In this document: positions 1 to 6,171 of the stretch, in pieces | How the letters are laid out: every line of letters starts with the position of its first letter | Position numbering within the stretch: the stretch's first letter is position 1 | Source of the DNA: Ktedonobacterales bacterium | GTDB taxonomy: Bacteria > Chloroflexota > Ktedonobacteria > Ktedonobacterales > JADMIN01 | NCBI GenBank assembly: GCA_025450405.1 | Contig: JANWHL010000042.1 | Location: 1-27,785, forward strand | Length of the DNA: 27,785 bases | Direction of reading: 5' to 3' | Notes under the pieces: generated by a model | The model's input: the letters and a program-made list of their open reading frames with translations, nothing else | Told to the model about the DNA's origin: nothing | Databases searched by the model: none | Program-made: the position numbers and the translations under genes

Positions 1-446
1 GCGCGTGACGTGCGCGTGCCTCGGCGGCCACCATGACGCCGAATCGCTCTCGCCGCCCGGTCTATGCCGCCCGGTCTACGCCGCCCGGTGCACTCCGCTC
101 CACCCCTTCGCGTGCGGCGTGCCATCGTGCCGCCGGTGCCCGCGATATTGCCGCGGAAGCCCACGCGTCGCGCCTCGGGCGTCTCCGGCACACGGGCAGC
201 ATAGCCCCGCGAAAGCATGAGTGTCAACGCGAGTGGGATCGGCGGGAGCGGACGCGTCAAGGACGGGCCCGCGCGCGCATCGACCGCCGCACCCGGGCTG
301 GCATGCGACATGCATAGGGTCTTGCTGGACGGCCGCTCGTACGCGCCGCCGCACTTGGCCGTGGCACGCACGAGCGCGCGTGGGACGCCACCACTGTGGA
401 GCGGTTCCACGATTTCGGTTCCATGTTCACAAGGAGCGCAAGCGAC
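1..446. other. Left-edge stretch without a supported gene
   Basis: Several short open frames exist on both strands, but they are rich in Arg/Pro/Ala and His, lack good ribosome binding sites and resemble no family, as expected by chance at this GC content. A 14-bp tandem repeat lies at 52-90 (listed separately). A small hairpin (GTGGA, 5-nt loop, TCCAC) sits at 396-410, upstream of the first gene. No convincing -35/-10 pair was found here. Confidence 0.5.
52..90. repeat. 14-bp tandem repeat, about 2.8 copies
   Basis: The unit GCCGCCCGGTCTAY occurs at 52-65 and 66-79, differing only at the last base (T or C). A partial third copy, GCCGCCCGGTG, lies at 80-90. It is in noncoding DNA and is one of several short head-to-tail duplications in the window. 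Confidence 0.85.
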
Positions 447-722
447 ATGAACATTCTCGCGTGGATCATCATCGGTGGCCTGGCTGGTTTGCTGGCGGGC
501 GTCGTCATTCGGGGCAGCGGACTGGGGATCGTCGGGGACATTATCCTCGGCATTGTTGGCGCGTTCGTCGGCGGGGTCATCTTCAGCCTGTTTGGCAGCA
601 CCGGCTTCACTGGGTTCAACCTCTGGAGCCTCTTGGTGGCGTTCGTGGGGGCGGTGGTGCTGCTGCTCATCGTCAAGGCGATCAATGGTAGCGGATACCT
701 GGGTAGACGCCGGGCGGTGTGA
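447..722 (+). CDS. GlsB/YeaQ/YmgE-family small membrane protein
   Basis: A 91-residue, very hydrophobic protein beginning MNILAWIIIGGLAGLLAG. It has three predicted membrane segments (about residues 3-20, 27-48 and 55-75) and glycine-rich helices (GDIILGIVGAFVGG), the pattern of the transglycosylase-associated/GlsB-YeaQ-YmgE family (PF04226). Family members are stress-associated inner-membrane proteins of unclear biochemical role. The start at 447 is chosen because AAGGAG lies at 431-436 with good spacing; the open frame extends to 396 without a better site. The C-terminus is short and basic (GRRRAV). It appears monocistronic, is convergent with the acyl-CoA dehydrogenase, and is followed by a long perfect hairpin. 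Family assignment is firm; function is inferred only from family. Confidence 0.85.
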   Translation: MNILAWIIIGGLAGLLAGVVIRGSGLGIVGDIILGIVGAFVGGVIFSLFGSTGFTGFNLWSLLVAFVGAVVLLLIVKAINGSGYLGRRRAV

Positions 723-767
723 GGCCGTGCAGGTCGTGCGTAGATAGCCGACTCGACCATCATACAC

Positions 768-813
768 AGCCGGCTCCCCCACGAGCGCGGACGCGCTCGT
801 GGGGGAGCCGGCC
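768..813. terminator. Perfect 21-bp inverted repeat between convergent genes
   Basis: The arms at 768-788 and 793-813 are exactly complementary around a GGAC tetraloop at 789-792. The element lies between the stop codons of the small membrane protein (722) and the acyl-CoA dehydrogenase (837, minus). The position suggests a bidirectional terminator. There is no T-tract on either side, so classic intrinsic termination is not assured. Confidence 0.55.
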
Positions 814-836
814 TCGTGTGAGCGGGACGGCGCACC

Positions 837-1979
837 TCACTTGAGGATCTGGTTGGCGACCACAATTTTCTGGATCTGATTGGTGCCTTCATAAATCTGG
901 GTGATCTTGGCGTCGCGAAAGAGCTTCTCCACTGGATACTCGCGGATATAGCCATAGCCGCCAAAGATCTGGACGGCGTCGGTGGTGACGCGCATCGCCA
1001 CATCCGAGGCGAAGTTCTTGGCCATGCTGCTCTCGTAGAGGAAGGGGCGCCCGGTCTCGGTTACTTTCGCCGCCCACCAGGTCATCAGGCGCGCGGCCTG
1101 GACCTCGGTGGCCATATCAGCCAGCATGAACTGGATCGCCTGATTCGCGGCGATCGGCTGGCCGAACTGGATGCGCGTCTTCGCGTACTCCAGCGCGTAC
1201 TCATAGGCCGCGCGGGCGATGCCCAGCGCGATGGCCGCCACCATCGGCCGCGAGCGGTCGAGCGTCGTCATCGCCAGCCGGAACCCACTGCCTTCCTCGC
1301 CCAGCCGGTTGGCGGCCAGGACGCGCACGTCATCCAGCAGCACCTCGCCGGTGTGTGAGCAGCGGATGCCCAGTTTGCGCTCCTTGCGGCCGCCCGTGAG
1401 GCCGGGAGCGTCGCCGGGAACGATGAACGCGCTGATGCCCCGGTGCCCCTGGGCGCGGTCGGTGACGGCGAAGACCACGTAGAGGTCGGCGATGCCGCCG
1501 TTCGAGATGAAGCGCTTGGCGCCGCTCAGCACGTATTCGTCGCCATCGCGCCGGGCGGTGGTCGTCATGGCCGCGACATCCGAGCCAGCGCTGGCCTCCG
1601 TCAGCGCCAGGGCCGCCAGCCCGTTGCGCTCGACCACCGGCTTGACCAGGCGCTCCTGCTGCTCGGTGGTGCCGGCGATGAGGATGGGGATGCTGGCGAG
1701 ATGCGTCCCGCCAAGCACGGTGGCGACGCCCGCGCAGCCCCAGGAGAGCTCCTCAGTGATCAGGCAATTGGTCAGCTCGTCGGTGATCCCCAGGCCACCC
1801 AGGCCCTCCGGGAACGCGAACGAGGTCAGGCCGACCGCACCAGCCTTCTTGACCAACTCCCAGGGAAACTCTTCGCGCTCATCCAGCTCCGGCGCGACCG
1901 GGCGGATCTCCTTCTCGGCGAAGGTGTGGGCGAGGTCGCGCATCTCTTGCTGTTCTGGCGTGAGCGTGAAGTCGATCAT
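837..1979 (-). CDS. Acyl-CoA dehydrogenase
   Basis: A 380-residue FAD flavoenzyme of the usual family length (about 380), oxidising acyl-CoA to trans-2-enoyl-CoA and passing electrons to ETF. Visible features: N-terminal helical domain (DFTLTPEQQEMRDLAHTF), the flavin/substrate signature ALTEASAGSDV around 125-135, KRFISNGG around 155, and the C-terminal signature FGGYGYIREYPVEKLFRD at 339-356. Glu364 in IYEGTNQIQ matches the catalytic base of the short/medium-chain type. GGAGG (complement of 1990-1994) precedes the ATG at 1979. It stands alone, with no ETF or thiolase neighbours, so the substrate (fatty or branched short-chain acyl-CoA) cannot be fixed. Confidence 0.95.
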   Translation of the reverse strand: MIDFTLTPEQQEMRDLAHTFAEKEIRPVAPELDEREEFPWELVKKAGAVGLTSFAFPEGLGGLGITDELTNCLITEELSWGCAGVATVLGGTHLASIPILIAGTTEQQERLVKPVVERNGLAALALTEASAGSDVAAMTTTARRDGDEYVLSGAKRFISNGGIADLYVVFAVTDRAQGHRGISAFIVPGDAPGLTGGRKERKLGIRCSHTGEVLLDDVRVLAANRLGEEGSGFRLAMTTLDRSRPMVAAIALGIARAAYEYALEYAKTRIQFGQPIAANQAIQFMLADMATEVQAARLMTWWAAKVTETGRPFLYESSMAKNFASDVAMRVTTDAVQIFGGYGYIREYPVEKLFRDAKITQIYEGTNQIQKIVVANQILK

Positions 1980-2120
1980 CGCTTGGGTGCCTCCAGATTC
2001 GGTCTGATCGCCGCTGGCACTGGACGTCCATCAGGTAAGCGAACACGCGGGCATGCGAACGGGCCGGGGCACACACGCCCCGGCCCGCCGCTGCGCACGC
2101 CGCGTTGGCGCCGCCGCGGG

Positions 2121-3176
2121 CTATCCCTTCGGACCGACGAGGTCAGTCATGGGCGGAACGTTCGCGGTATCGCACGTGTTAGCCAGGCAGCCGAGCCCCC
2201 AGCCGCCCTCGATGGTAGAGAGCATCGAGTAGTGATTGTACGCGACGTCCGACGTCCGTGGGGAGTGGTCGGAGTGGGAGATGGTCAACATGACGACATG
2301 CCCACCGCCGGGGTTGGCGTCGCAGCAGCCGCTGGTGTCACCGAATCCCTCGGGGCCGGTGCCGGTGAAGTCGCTCTCGTCCCAGGTGATGAAGATCACT
2401 GAGTTCCCGGTCCAGGCCCGCGAGCCCATGATGGCGCCGACGGTCTGGCTGAGGAACGTGTCACCCGTGGAGATGAGGCTGCCGACCTGCGAGAAGTCGC
2501 AGGAATCGTTAGTCAGAGCGGGATCGTGGCGGCCATGCATGTCGTGGCACTGGTCGGGGCTGATCCAGACGTAATCCGGCACGCTATTGTTCGCCAGATC
2601 GGTGCTGAGCGCGCTGAGGTCCACGATGTTGGCCATGCGCGCGGGATTGTTCTGGACGTCGGCATACGACACAAACGGATTGTGCTTGCGCTCGTAGAGC
2701 TGGTCACCACAGGCATGCGCAAGGAGATTGCCGTTGCAGAGGGACAGCGACTGCATGTACGCCTTCCACGTCTTGCCTTGGGCTTCGAGCTGATCGACGA
2801 CGTTGGCCACGTTGATCGTGGTGTCGTTGTCATCCGCCACGCCATTGGTCGAGCCGGAGGTGGCGGCGATGTAGTTCGGCTGGCTGGGATGCGTGACACC
2901 GAAGTAGTTGGTGGCCAGGCCATAGGTCGTGGCCGCCGACCGGATGAAGGGGTCATCGGCGGCGAACGCGCTGGTCGGCGAGAGCAGGGTGTCGAAGCCA
3001 GTGTTCTCCATCATGATGACGAAGACATGCTGGTAGTTCTTGAGGTCCTGGCGGCTGCCGGGCGCGGAGCCGGAATTGGCGTGGCTCATCCCGGGCGCCC
3101 AGAGCAGCATCAGGGCGAGGGCAAGCGCGGCGCCGAGCCCGGTCGCAAGTCGCGTACGTCCGCGGTGGATTGGCAT
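2121..3176 (-). CDS. Secreted phosphoesterase (acid phosphatase / phospholipase C-like superfamily)
   Basis: A 351-residue exported protein. Residues 1-33 form a signal peptide: basic MPIHRGRTR, hydrophobic ALALALMLLW, cleavage probable after SHA. The mature part has phosphoesterase family (PF04185, alkaline-phosphatase fold) motifs: VFVIMMENTGFD with Glu57-Asn58, THPSQPNY around 95-102, a WISPDQCHDMHG segment, ITWDESDF, and GGGHVVMLTISH near the C-terminus. These would supply metal ligands for phosphomonoester or phospholipid hydrolysis outside the cytoplasmic membrane. GAGGAG lies a few bases upstream of the ATG. It is divergent from the antiporter operon. The exact substrate is unknown; fungal-type acid phosphatases and bacterial phospholipase C share this fold. 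Confidence 0.88.
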   Translation of the reverse strand: MPIHRGRTRLATGLGAALALALMLLWAPGMSHANSGSAPGSRQDLKNYQHVFVIMMENTGFDTLLSPTSAFAADDPFIRSAATTYGLATNYFGVTHPSQPNYIAATSGSTNGVADDNDTTINVANVVDQLEAQGKTWKAYMQSLSLCNGNLLAHACGDQLYERKHNPFVSYADVQNNPARMANIVDLSALSTDLANNSVPDYVWISPDQCHDMHGRHDPALTNDSCDFSQVGSLISTGDTFLSQTVGAIMGSRAWTGNSVIFITWDESDFTGTGPEGFGDTSGCCDANPGGGHVVMLTISHSDHSPRTSDVAYNHYSMLSTIEGGWGLGCLANTCDTANVPPMTDLVGPKG

Positions 3177-3599
3177 GCGTGGTCTCCTCTATGGATGATG
3201 CGCGGGCCGGCGGTGCGCACTGACCCGGACGCGCCATTTGGGCACGCTGAGCGGCCCCATGCGCCGCGATCAGACACCCCCGTAGCCCCTTCCATAACGG
3301 CCCCTGAGCCCCAGTTGCCCGGAGCGGAGCGGGTTGCCCGCGAGTTTCCATGTCGCGTGCAGAAAGCGTGCCGGCGCCGATGCGAGAGCGCACATGCCCA
3401 CGTTTCTCTCCGTTGCGCGGCCTTATCCAAGGTATGGTCGGGCGTACGGTCAGGTGGCATGAATTCTGCCGGACGCCAAGGCGGACGCTTGCCGCTTCCC
3501 GGTTCGCTGTGTCGGTGGCGTGGTGCCGGCCGGCGTACTGCCGGCCGGCGTACTGCCGGCATTGGGCGTTGGGTGTTGGACGCGAGCGAGGCGAACCGG
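3177..3599. other. Divergent intergenic region (phosphoesterase / antiporter operon)
   Basis: About 420 bp separate the divergent starts, so regulatory sites for both are expected here. I see no strong -35/-10 pair. The best weak candidate toward the antiporter is TTATCC (3423) with TACGGT (3445), 16 bp apart. A 15-bp tandem repeat lies at 3525-3560. No gene is supported. Confidence 0.5.
3525..3560. repeat. 15-bp tandem repeat, about 2.4 copies
   Basis: GCCGGCCGGCGTACT occurs exactly at 3525-3539 and 3540-3554, followed by a partial GCCGGC at 3555-3560. It lies in the leader of the antiporter operon, about 40 bp before the first start codon, and is itself GC-palindromic (GCCGGC), so the transcript could fold here. 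Confidence 0.85.
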
Positions 3600-4157
3600 A
3601 TGCGCGGCCCCAGGCGCGGCCCTAGACGCCTCCCATGGTGGGTGGCATGTGTGCTTGGATGGTGGATGGCGCTCTTCGTCGTGTGGCTGCTGCTGGTGGA
3701 TTCGCTCGCGCGCCCCGAGGTGGCCGCCGGCCCGGCCGCCGCCCTGCTCGCGGCCAGCGCCGCGCTGGCCGTGCGGGCGCACACGTGGGTTCGCTTCCGG
3801 CCGCGTCTGGGGTGGTTCCGCCGGCTCGCGGCCGTGCCGTGGAGTGTCCTCCGCGACTCGGGGATCCTGGCGGTGGCGCTCTGGCGCCGCGTCGTCCGGG
3901 GCGAGCACCCGCGCTCGTTGGCGCGATTGGTCCCCACCCAGGCCACCGGCGACGACCCTGAAGCCGCCGCCTGGCGCGCCTTCGCTACGATCGTGACCTC
4001 CATCGCCCCGAACACTTATGTGATCGGAATCGATCGCGAGGGCGGGATGGCGCTGGTCCATCAGCTCGTCGTCGACGAACTGGAGCGCTTGCGGCGCACG
4101 CTCGCCCGCCCGGATGGATCGAATGTCGGAGGGGGAGCGGAGGTGAGCGGCCCATGA
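3600..4157 (+). CDS. mnhE: Mrp/Mnh-type Na+/H+ antiporter subunit E
   Basis: A 185-residue membrane protein, first gene of the antiporter operon. After a basic N-terminus there are two hydrophobic segments (WVACVLGWWMALFVVWLLLV and the Ala-rich stretch near 45-60). A soluble part then carries the MrpE hallmark SIAPNTYVIGID near 138-150, followed by a C-terminal helix LVVDELERLRRTL. MrpE/MbhA subunits are structural parts of the membrane arm. The frame is open far upstream; ATG at 3600 is chosen because it gives the usual family length. Its ribosome binding site is weak (GAGCGAGG). The stop overlaps the next start (ATGA at 4154), indicating translational coupling to subunit F. Confidence 0.88.
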   Translation: MRGPRRGPRRLPWWVACVLGWWMALFVVWLLLVDSLARPEVAAGPAAALLAASAALAVRAHTWVRFRPRLGWFRRLAAVPWSVLRDSGILAVALWRRVVRGEHPRSLARLVPTQATGDDPEAAAWRAFATIVTSIAPNTYVIGIDREGGMALVHQLVVDELERLRRTLARPDGSNVGGGAEVSGP

Positions 4158-4405
4158 ACATCTGGCTGGTGGGCGCCGTCGCCCTGCTCCCCGGCTTCGT
4201 CGCGTGTGGCGTCTTGCTCTGGCGCGCGACCATCGTGGATGCCGTCCTTGCGCTGGACCTGGCGGGCGTGCTCGCCACCCTGGAGCTGGCGCTGCTGGCG
4301 GAAGGATTCCACCGGGCGCCGTTTTTCGATCTGGCGCTGGTGCTCGCCGTCCTGACGTTCGCGGGCGGGTTGGTTTTCCTCCGCTTCCTGGAGCGCTGGC
4401 TATGA
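4154..4405 (+). CDS. mnhF: Mrp/Mnh-type Na+/H+ antiporter subunit F
   Basis: An 83-residue protein with three membrane helices: residues 3-23, a segment containing RATIVDAVLALDLAGVLATLELALL, and a last segment LALVLAVLTFAGGLVFLRFL. This is the MrpF/MbhB pattern, including the typical arginine-threonine turn before the second helix. It starts in an ATGA overlap with mnhE. Its last five codons plus stop (LERWL-stop) lie in an 18-bp sequence duplicated exactly immediately downstream (4388-4405 and 4406-4423), so the same C-terminus and stop are encoded twice in frame. Confidence 0.88.
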   Translation: MNIWLVGAVALLPGFVACGVLLWRATIVDAVLALDLAGVLATLELALLAEGFHRAPFFDLALVLAVLTFAGGLVFLRFLERWL

Positions 4406-4423
4406 CTGGAGCGCTGGCTATGA
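4388..4423. repeat. 18-bp exact tandem duplication spanning the mnhF stop codon
   Basis: CTGGAGCGCTGGCTATGA occurs at 4388-4405 and again at 4406-4423. Because 18 is a multiple of three, the second copy in the mnhF frame again reads LERWL-stop. The gene end is unaltered and the gap before mnhG is lengthened. Confidence 0.95.
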
Positions 4424-4445
4424 CACGAACCCAGGAGGGGTAGCG

Positions 4446-4772
4446 ATGACCTGGCAGCAGATCGCCGCTGGGGCGCTGGTCCTGGCGGGCGTGGGCATCG
4501 CATTGGCGAGCTGCCTCGGGGTGTTGGTGATGGACGATATCTATCAGCGGCTGCATTACGTGGGGCCAGCGGCGCTGCTCGCGCCGCTGGCGATCGCCGC
4601 TGGCGTCGTGGTCGACGAGGCACTCTCGACGGCGGGCATCAAGGCGCTGCTCATCTTCGCCGTGCTCGCCGGCACCGCCCCGATCTTGACCCACGCGACA
4701 GCGCGGACAGCGCGCATCCGTTCTTCCGGGCGCTGGCAGCCGCGACCGGATGAGCCCATAGAGGATCTGTGA
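4446..4772 (+). CDS. mnhG: Mrp/Mnh-type Na+/H+ antiporter subunit G
   Basis: A 108-residue protein with three hydrophobic segments (about 8-28, 38-57, 66-83) and the MrpG/MbhC-type motif MDDIYQRLHYVGPAA between helices one and two. AGGAGGGG at 4433-4440 gives a strong ribosome binding site for ATG 4446. It is the third gene of the operon and ends overlapping or adjacent to the DUF4040 gene. MrpG is a small structural subunit of the membrane arm. Confidence 0.88.
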   Translation: MTWQQIAAGALVLAGVGIALASCLGVLVMDDIYQRLHYVGPAALLAPLAIAAGVVVDEALSTAGIKALLIFAVLAGTAPILTHATARTARIRSSGRWQPRPDEPIEDL

Positions 4773-4774
4773 TC

Positions 4775-5035
4775 ATGCTTACGGTCGCGCAGACGGTCCT
4801 GCTCGTTCTCGTGGCGCTCGGCGGTCTGGGCATCGTCGCCACGCGCGATCCCACGCGCCAGACGGTTGTCGTCGGCCTCTACGGCCTCCTGCTCGCCCTG
4901 CTCTTCTTCGCCTTCCAGGCCCCAGATGTGGCGCTCTCGGCCCTCACCGTGGGGACGGTGGCCCTGCCGCTCATGCTCCTGCTGGCCTTGGCCAAAGTGC
5001 GCCAGCAGGAGCGGCTCAGGGAGCACCAGCCATGA
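4775..5035 (+). CDS. DUF4040 / MrpA C-terminal-like (MbhD-type) antiporter subunit
   Basis: An 86-residue protein with three hydrophobic helices and the signature FQAPDVALSALTVGT near 45-60. This corresponds to the segment that in canonical MrpA forms part of the C-terminal extension, and to stand-alone MbhD in membrane-bound hydrogenases. ATG 4775 is preferred over the overlapping GTG 4769 because GAGGA (4761-4765) is then better spaced. Its stop overlaps the next start (ATGA at 5032). Its presence as a separate gene shows that the operon follows the Mbh-like split of MrpA rather than the classic fused MrpA. Confidence 0.85.
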   Translation: MLTVAQTVLLVLVALGGLGIVATRDPTRQTVVVGLYGLLLALLFFAFQAPDVALSALTVGTVALPLMLLLALAKVRQQERLREHQP

Positions 5036-5481
5036 GCGGGCGCGCGCGGCTGGTCGTCTTCGCCGTCGCGGCGGTTGGATTCGCTCCACTGCTGCTCTGG
5101 GGCGTGCTGGAGCTGCCGCCGTTCGGCCATTACCAGGGGCCATATGGCGATGTGCTCAACCGGGTGGCCGTGCCCGAGCGCCACGTCACCGACGTGGTCG
5201 CGGCGGTGAACTTTGACTATCGCGGCATTGACACTATCGGCGAAGAATTCATCCTGTTCGCCGCCGTCGCGGGCGTGGTGGCGCTGCTGCGCACGGAGCG
5301 CGACCGCGGCGGTCTGCCTGGCGCTGGTCGCCCCGAGCGCGCTCCTGGCGATCTACATCGTCGCGCACGGGCACCTGACGCCCGGCGGCGGTTTCCAGGG
5401 GGGTGTGGTGCTCGCGGGCGCGTTCGTGTTCGTCTATCTGGCCGGCCGCTACCGAACCTTCCTGCTCGTCACGCCTACTGA
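5032..5481 (+). CDS. MbhE-like N-terminal part of a frameshifted antiporter subunit B gene
   Basis: The first roughly 93 residues are convincing: a membrane segment (LVVFAVAAVGFAPLLLWGV), then YGDVLNRVAVPERHVTDVV, VNFDYRGIDTIGEEF and a second helix ILFAAVAGVVALLR. This is the MrpA C-terminal/MbhE region, often fused to MnhB in Actinobacteria and Chloroflexi. After about 5310 the reading becomes Arg/Pro-rich nonsense and stops at 5481, while the proper MnhB continuation is in another frame. The intact product would be a single protein of about 262 residues over 5032-5821. It is either a real frameshift (pseudogene) or a sequence error; no slippery heptamer suggesting programmed frameshifting is visible. 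Confidence 0.7.
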   Translation: MSGRARLVVFAVAAVGFAPLLLWGVLELPPFGHYQGPYGDVLNRVAVPERHVTDVVAAVNFDYRGIDTIGEEFILFAAVAGVVALLRTERDRGGLPGAGRPERAPGDLHRRARAPDARRRFPGGCGARGRVRVRLSGRPLPNLPARHAY

Positions 5482-5821
5482 TGCCACGGAGGCGGCCGAC
5501 GCGGTCGGGGCGGCCGCGTTCATCGTGATCGGCCTGATCGGCTTCGTCACGGGGGCGGCGTTCCTGCAAAATGTGCTGCCGCTCGGCCCGGTGGGCCACC
5601 TCTATTCAGCGGGGACGATCCCGCTGATCAACCTCGCGGTCGGGTTGGAGGCCGGGGCGGGGTTCCTGCTGATCCTGGCGGAGTTTCTCCGCCAGACTCT
5701 CCAGGTGCGCGCCGCCGCCGAGGCCCTGGCCGAAGGGGATCGGCCCGCCGGAACCCAGAGGGACGAGGCCGGGCCGGCGAAGGCGAATTATGGCGAGGAG
5801 GAGGGAGAGAAGCGCCCATGA
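5213..5821 (+). CDS. mnhB: Antiporter subunit B (MnhB domain), C-terminal part of the frameshifted gene
   Basis: Real homology starts near 5310 with LVAPSALLAIYIVAHG, then the MnhB hallmark HLTPGGGFQGGVVLAG, a third segment IVIGLIGFVTGAAFLQNVLP, and SAGTIPLINLAVGLEAGAGFLLILAEFL. A charged C-terminal tail follows. The frame is open only from 5210 (a TGA at 5207). Its only start codons upstream of the homology are TTG 5213 and TTG 5228, which would add about 30 unrelated residues and have no ribosome binding site. Separate initiation is therefore unlikely, and a frame change from the upstream frame (one base in excess or two missing) is the simpler reading. It overlaps mnhC by ATGA at 5818. Confidence 0.75.
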   Translation: MTIAALTLSAKNSSCSPPSRAWWRCCARSATAAVCLALVAPSALLAIYIVAHGHLTPGGGFQGGVVLAGAFVFVYLAGRYRTFLLVTPTDATEAADAVGAAAFIVIGLIGFVTGAAFLQNVLPLGPVGHLYSAGTIPLINLAVGLEAGAGFLLILAEFLRQTLQVRAAAEALAEGDRPAGTQRDEAGPAKANYGEEEGEKRP

Positions 5822-6162
5822 GTCCGCTGCCCTATGCCGTGGCCGTTTGGCTCTTTCTGGTCGGCCTGTACGGCATCATTACCAGCCGCAACCTGATCCA
5901 TTTGATCATATGCCTGGCGGTCGTCCAATCGTCCACCTACGTCCTGCTGCTGGCGATTGGCTACCGCGCGGGCGGCGCGGCGCCGATCTTCGCCGACATC
6001 CCGCTGGGCACTCCCGCCGTCGACCCGGTGGTCCAGGCGCTGACCCTTACCGATGTGGTGGTCGAAGCGACCGTGACGGCGCTCTTGCTGGCCCTGGCGG
6101 TTCAGGCACATAAGCGATTCGGCACGCTCGACCCCGACGAGCTGCGATCGCTGCGTGGGTGA
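5818..6162 (+). CDS. mnhC: Mrp/Mnh-type Na+/H+ antiporter subunit C (NuoK-like)
   Basis: A 114-residue, three-helix protein: YAVAVWLFLVGLYGIIT, LIHLIICLAVVQSSTYVLLLAIGY and VVEATVTALLLALAV. This is the MrpC/NuoK fold. DVVVEATVTALLLALAVQ carries the conserved acidic residue seen in NuoK-type helices. The segment VDPVVQALTLTDVVV is typical of MrpC. It starts in an ATGA overlap with subunit B and lies 9 bp before subunit D. It sits beside the MrpD antiporter subunit in the membrane arm. Confidence 0.92.
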   Translation: MSPLPYAVAVWLFLVGLYGIITSRNLIHLIICLAVVQSSTYVLLLAIGYRAGGAAPIFADIPLGTPAVDPVVQALTLTDVVVEATVTALLLALAVQAHKRFGTLDPDELRSLRG

Positions 6163-6171
6163 GGCCGAGGT

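Noticed and set aside
2526..3599. A long upstream extension of the mnhE reading frame, antisense to the phosphoesterase
   Set aside because: Only the part from 3600 resembles MrpE. The upstream part is antisense to a signal-peptide-bearing phosphoesterase.
5281..5330. Programmed ribosomal frameshift in the mnhB gene
   Set aside because: No slippery heptamer, downstream pseudoknot-like structure or internal stop arrangement typical of programmed shifting was seen. A mutation or sequence error is simpler.
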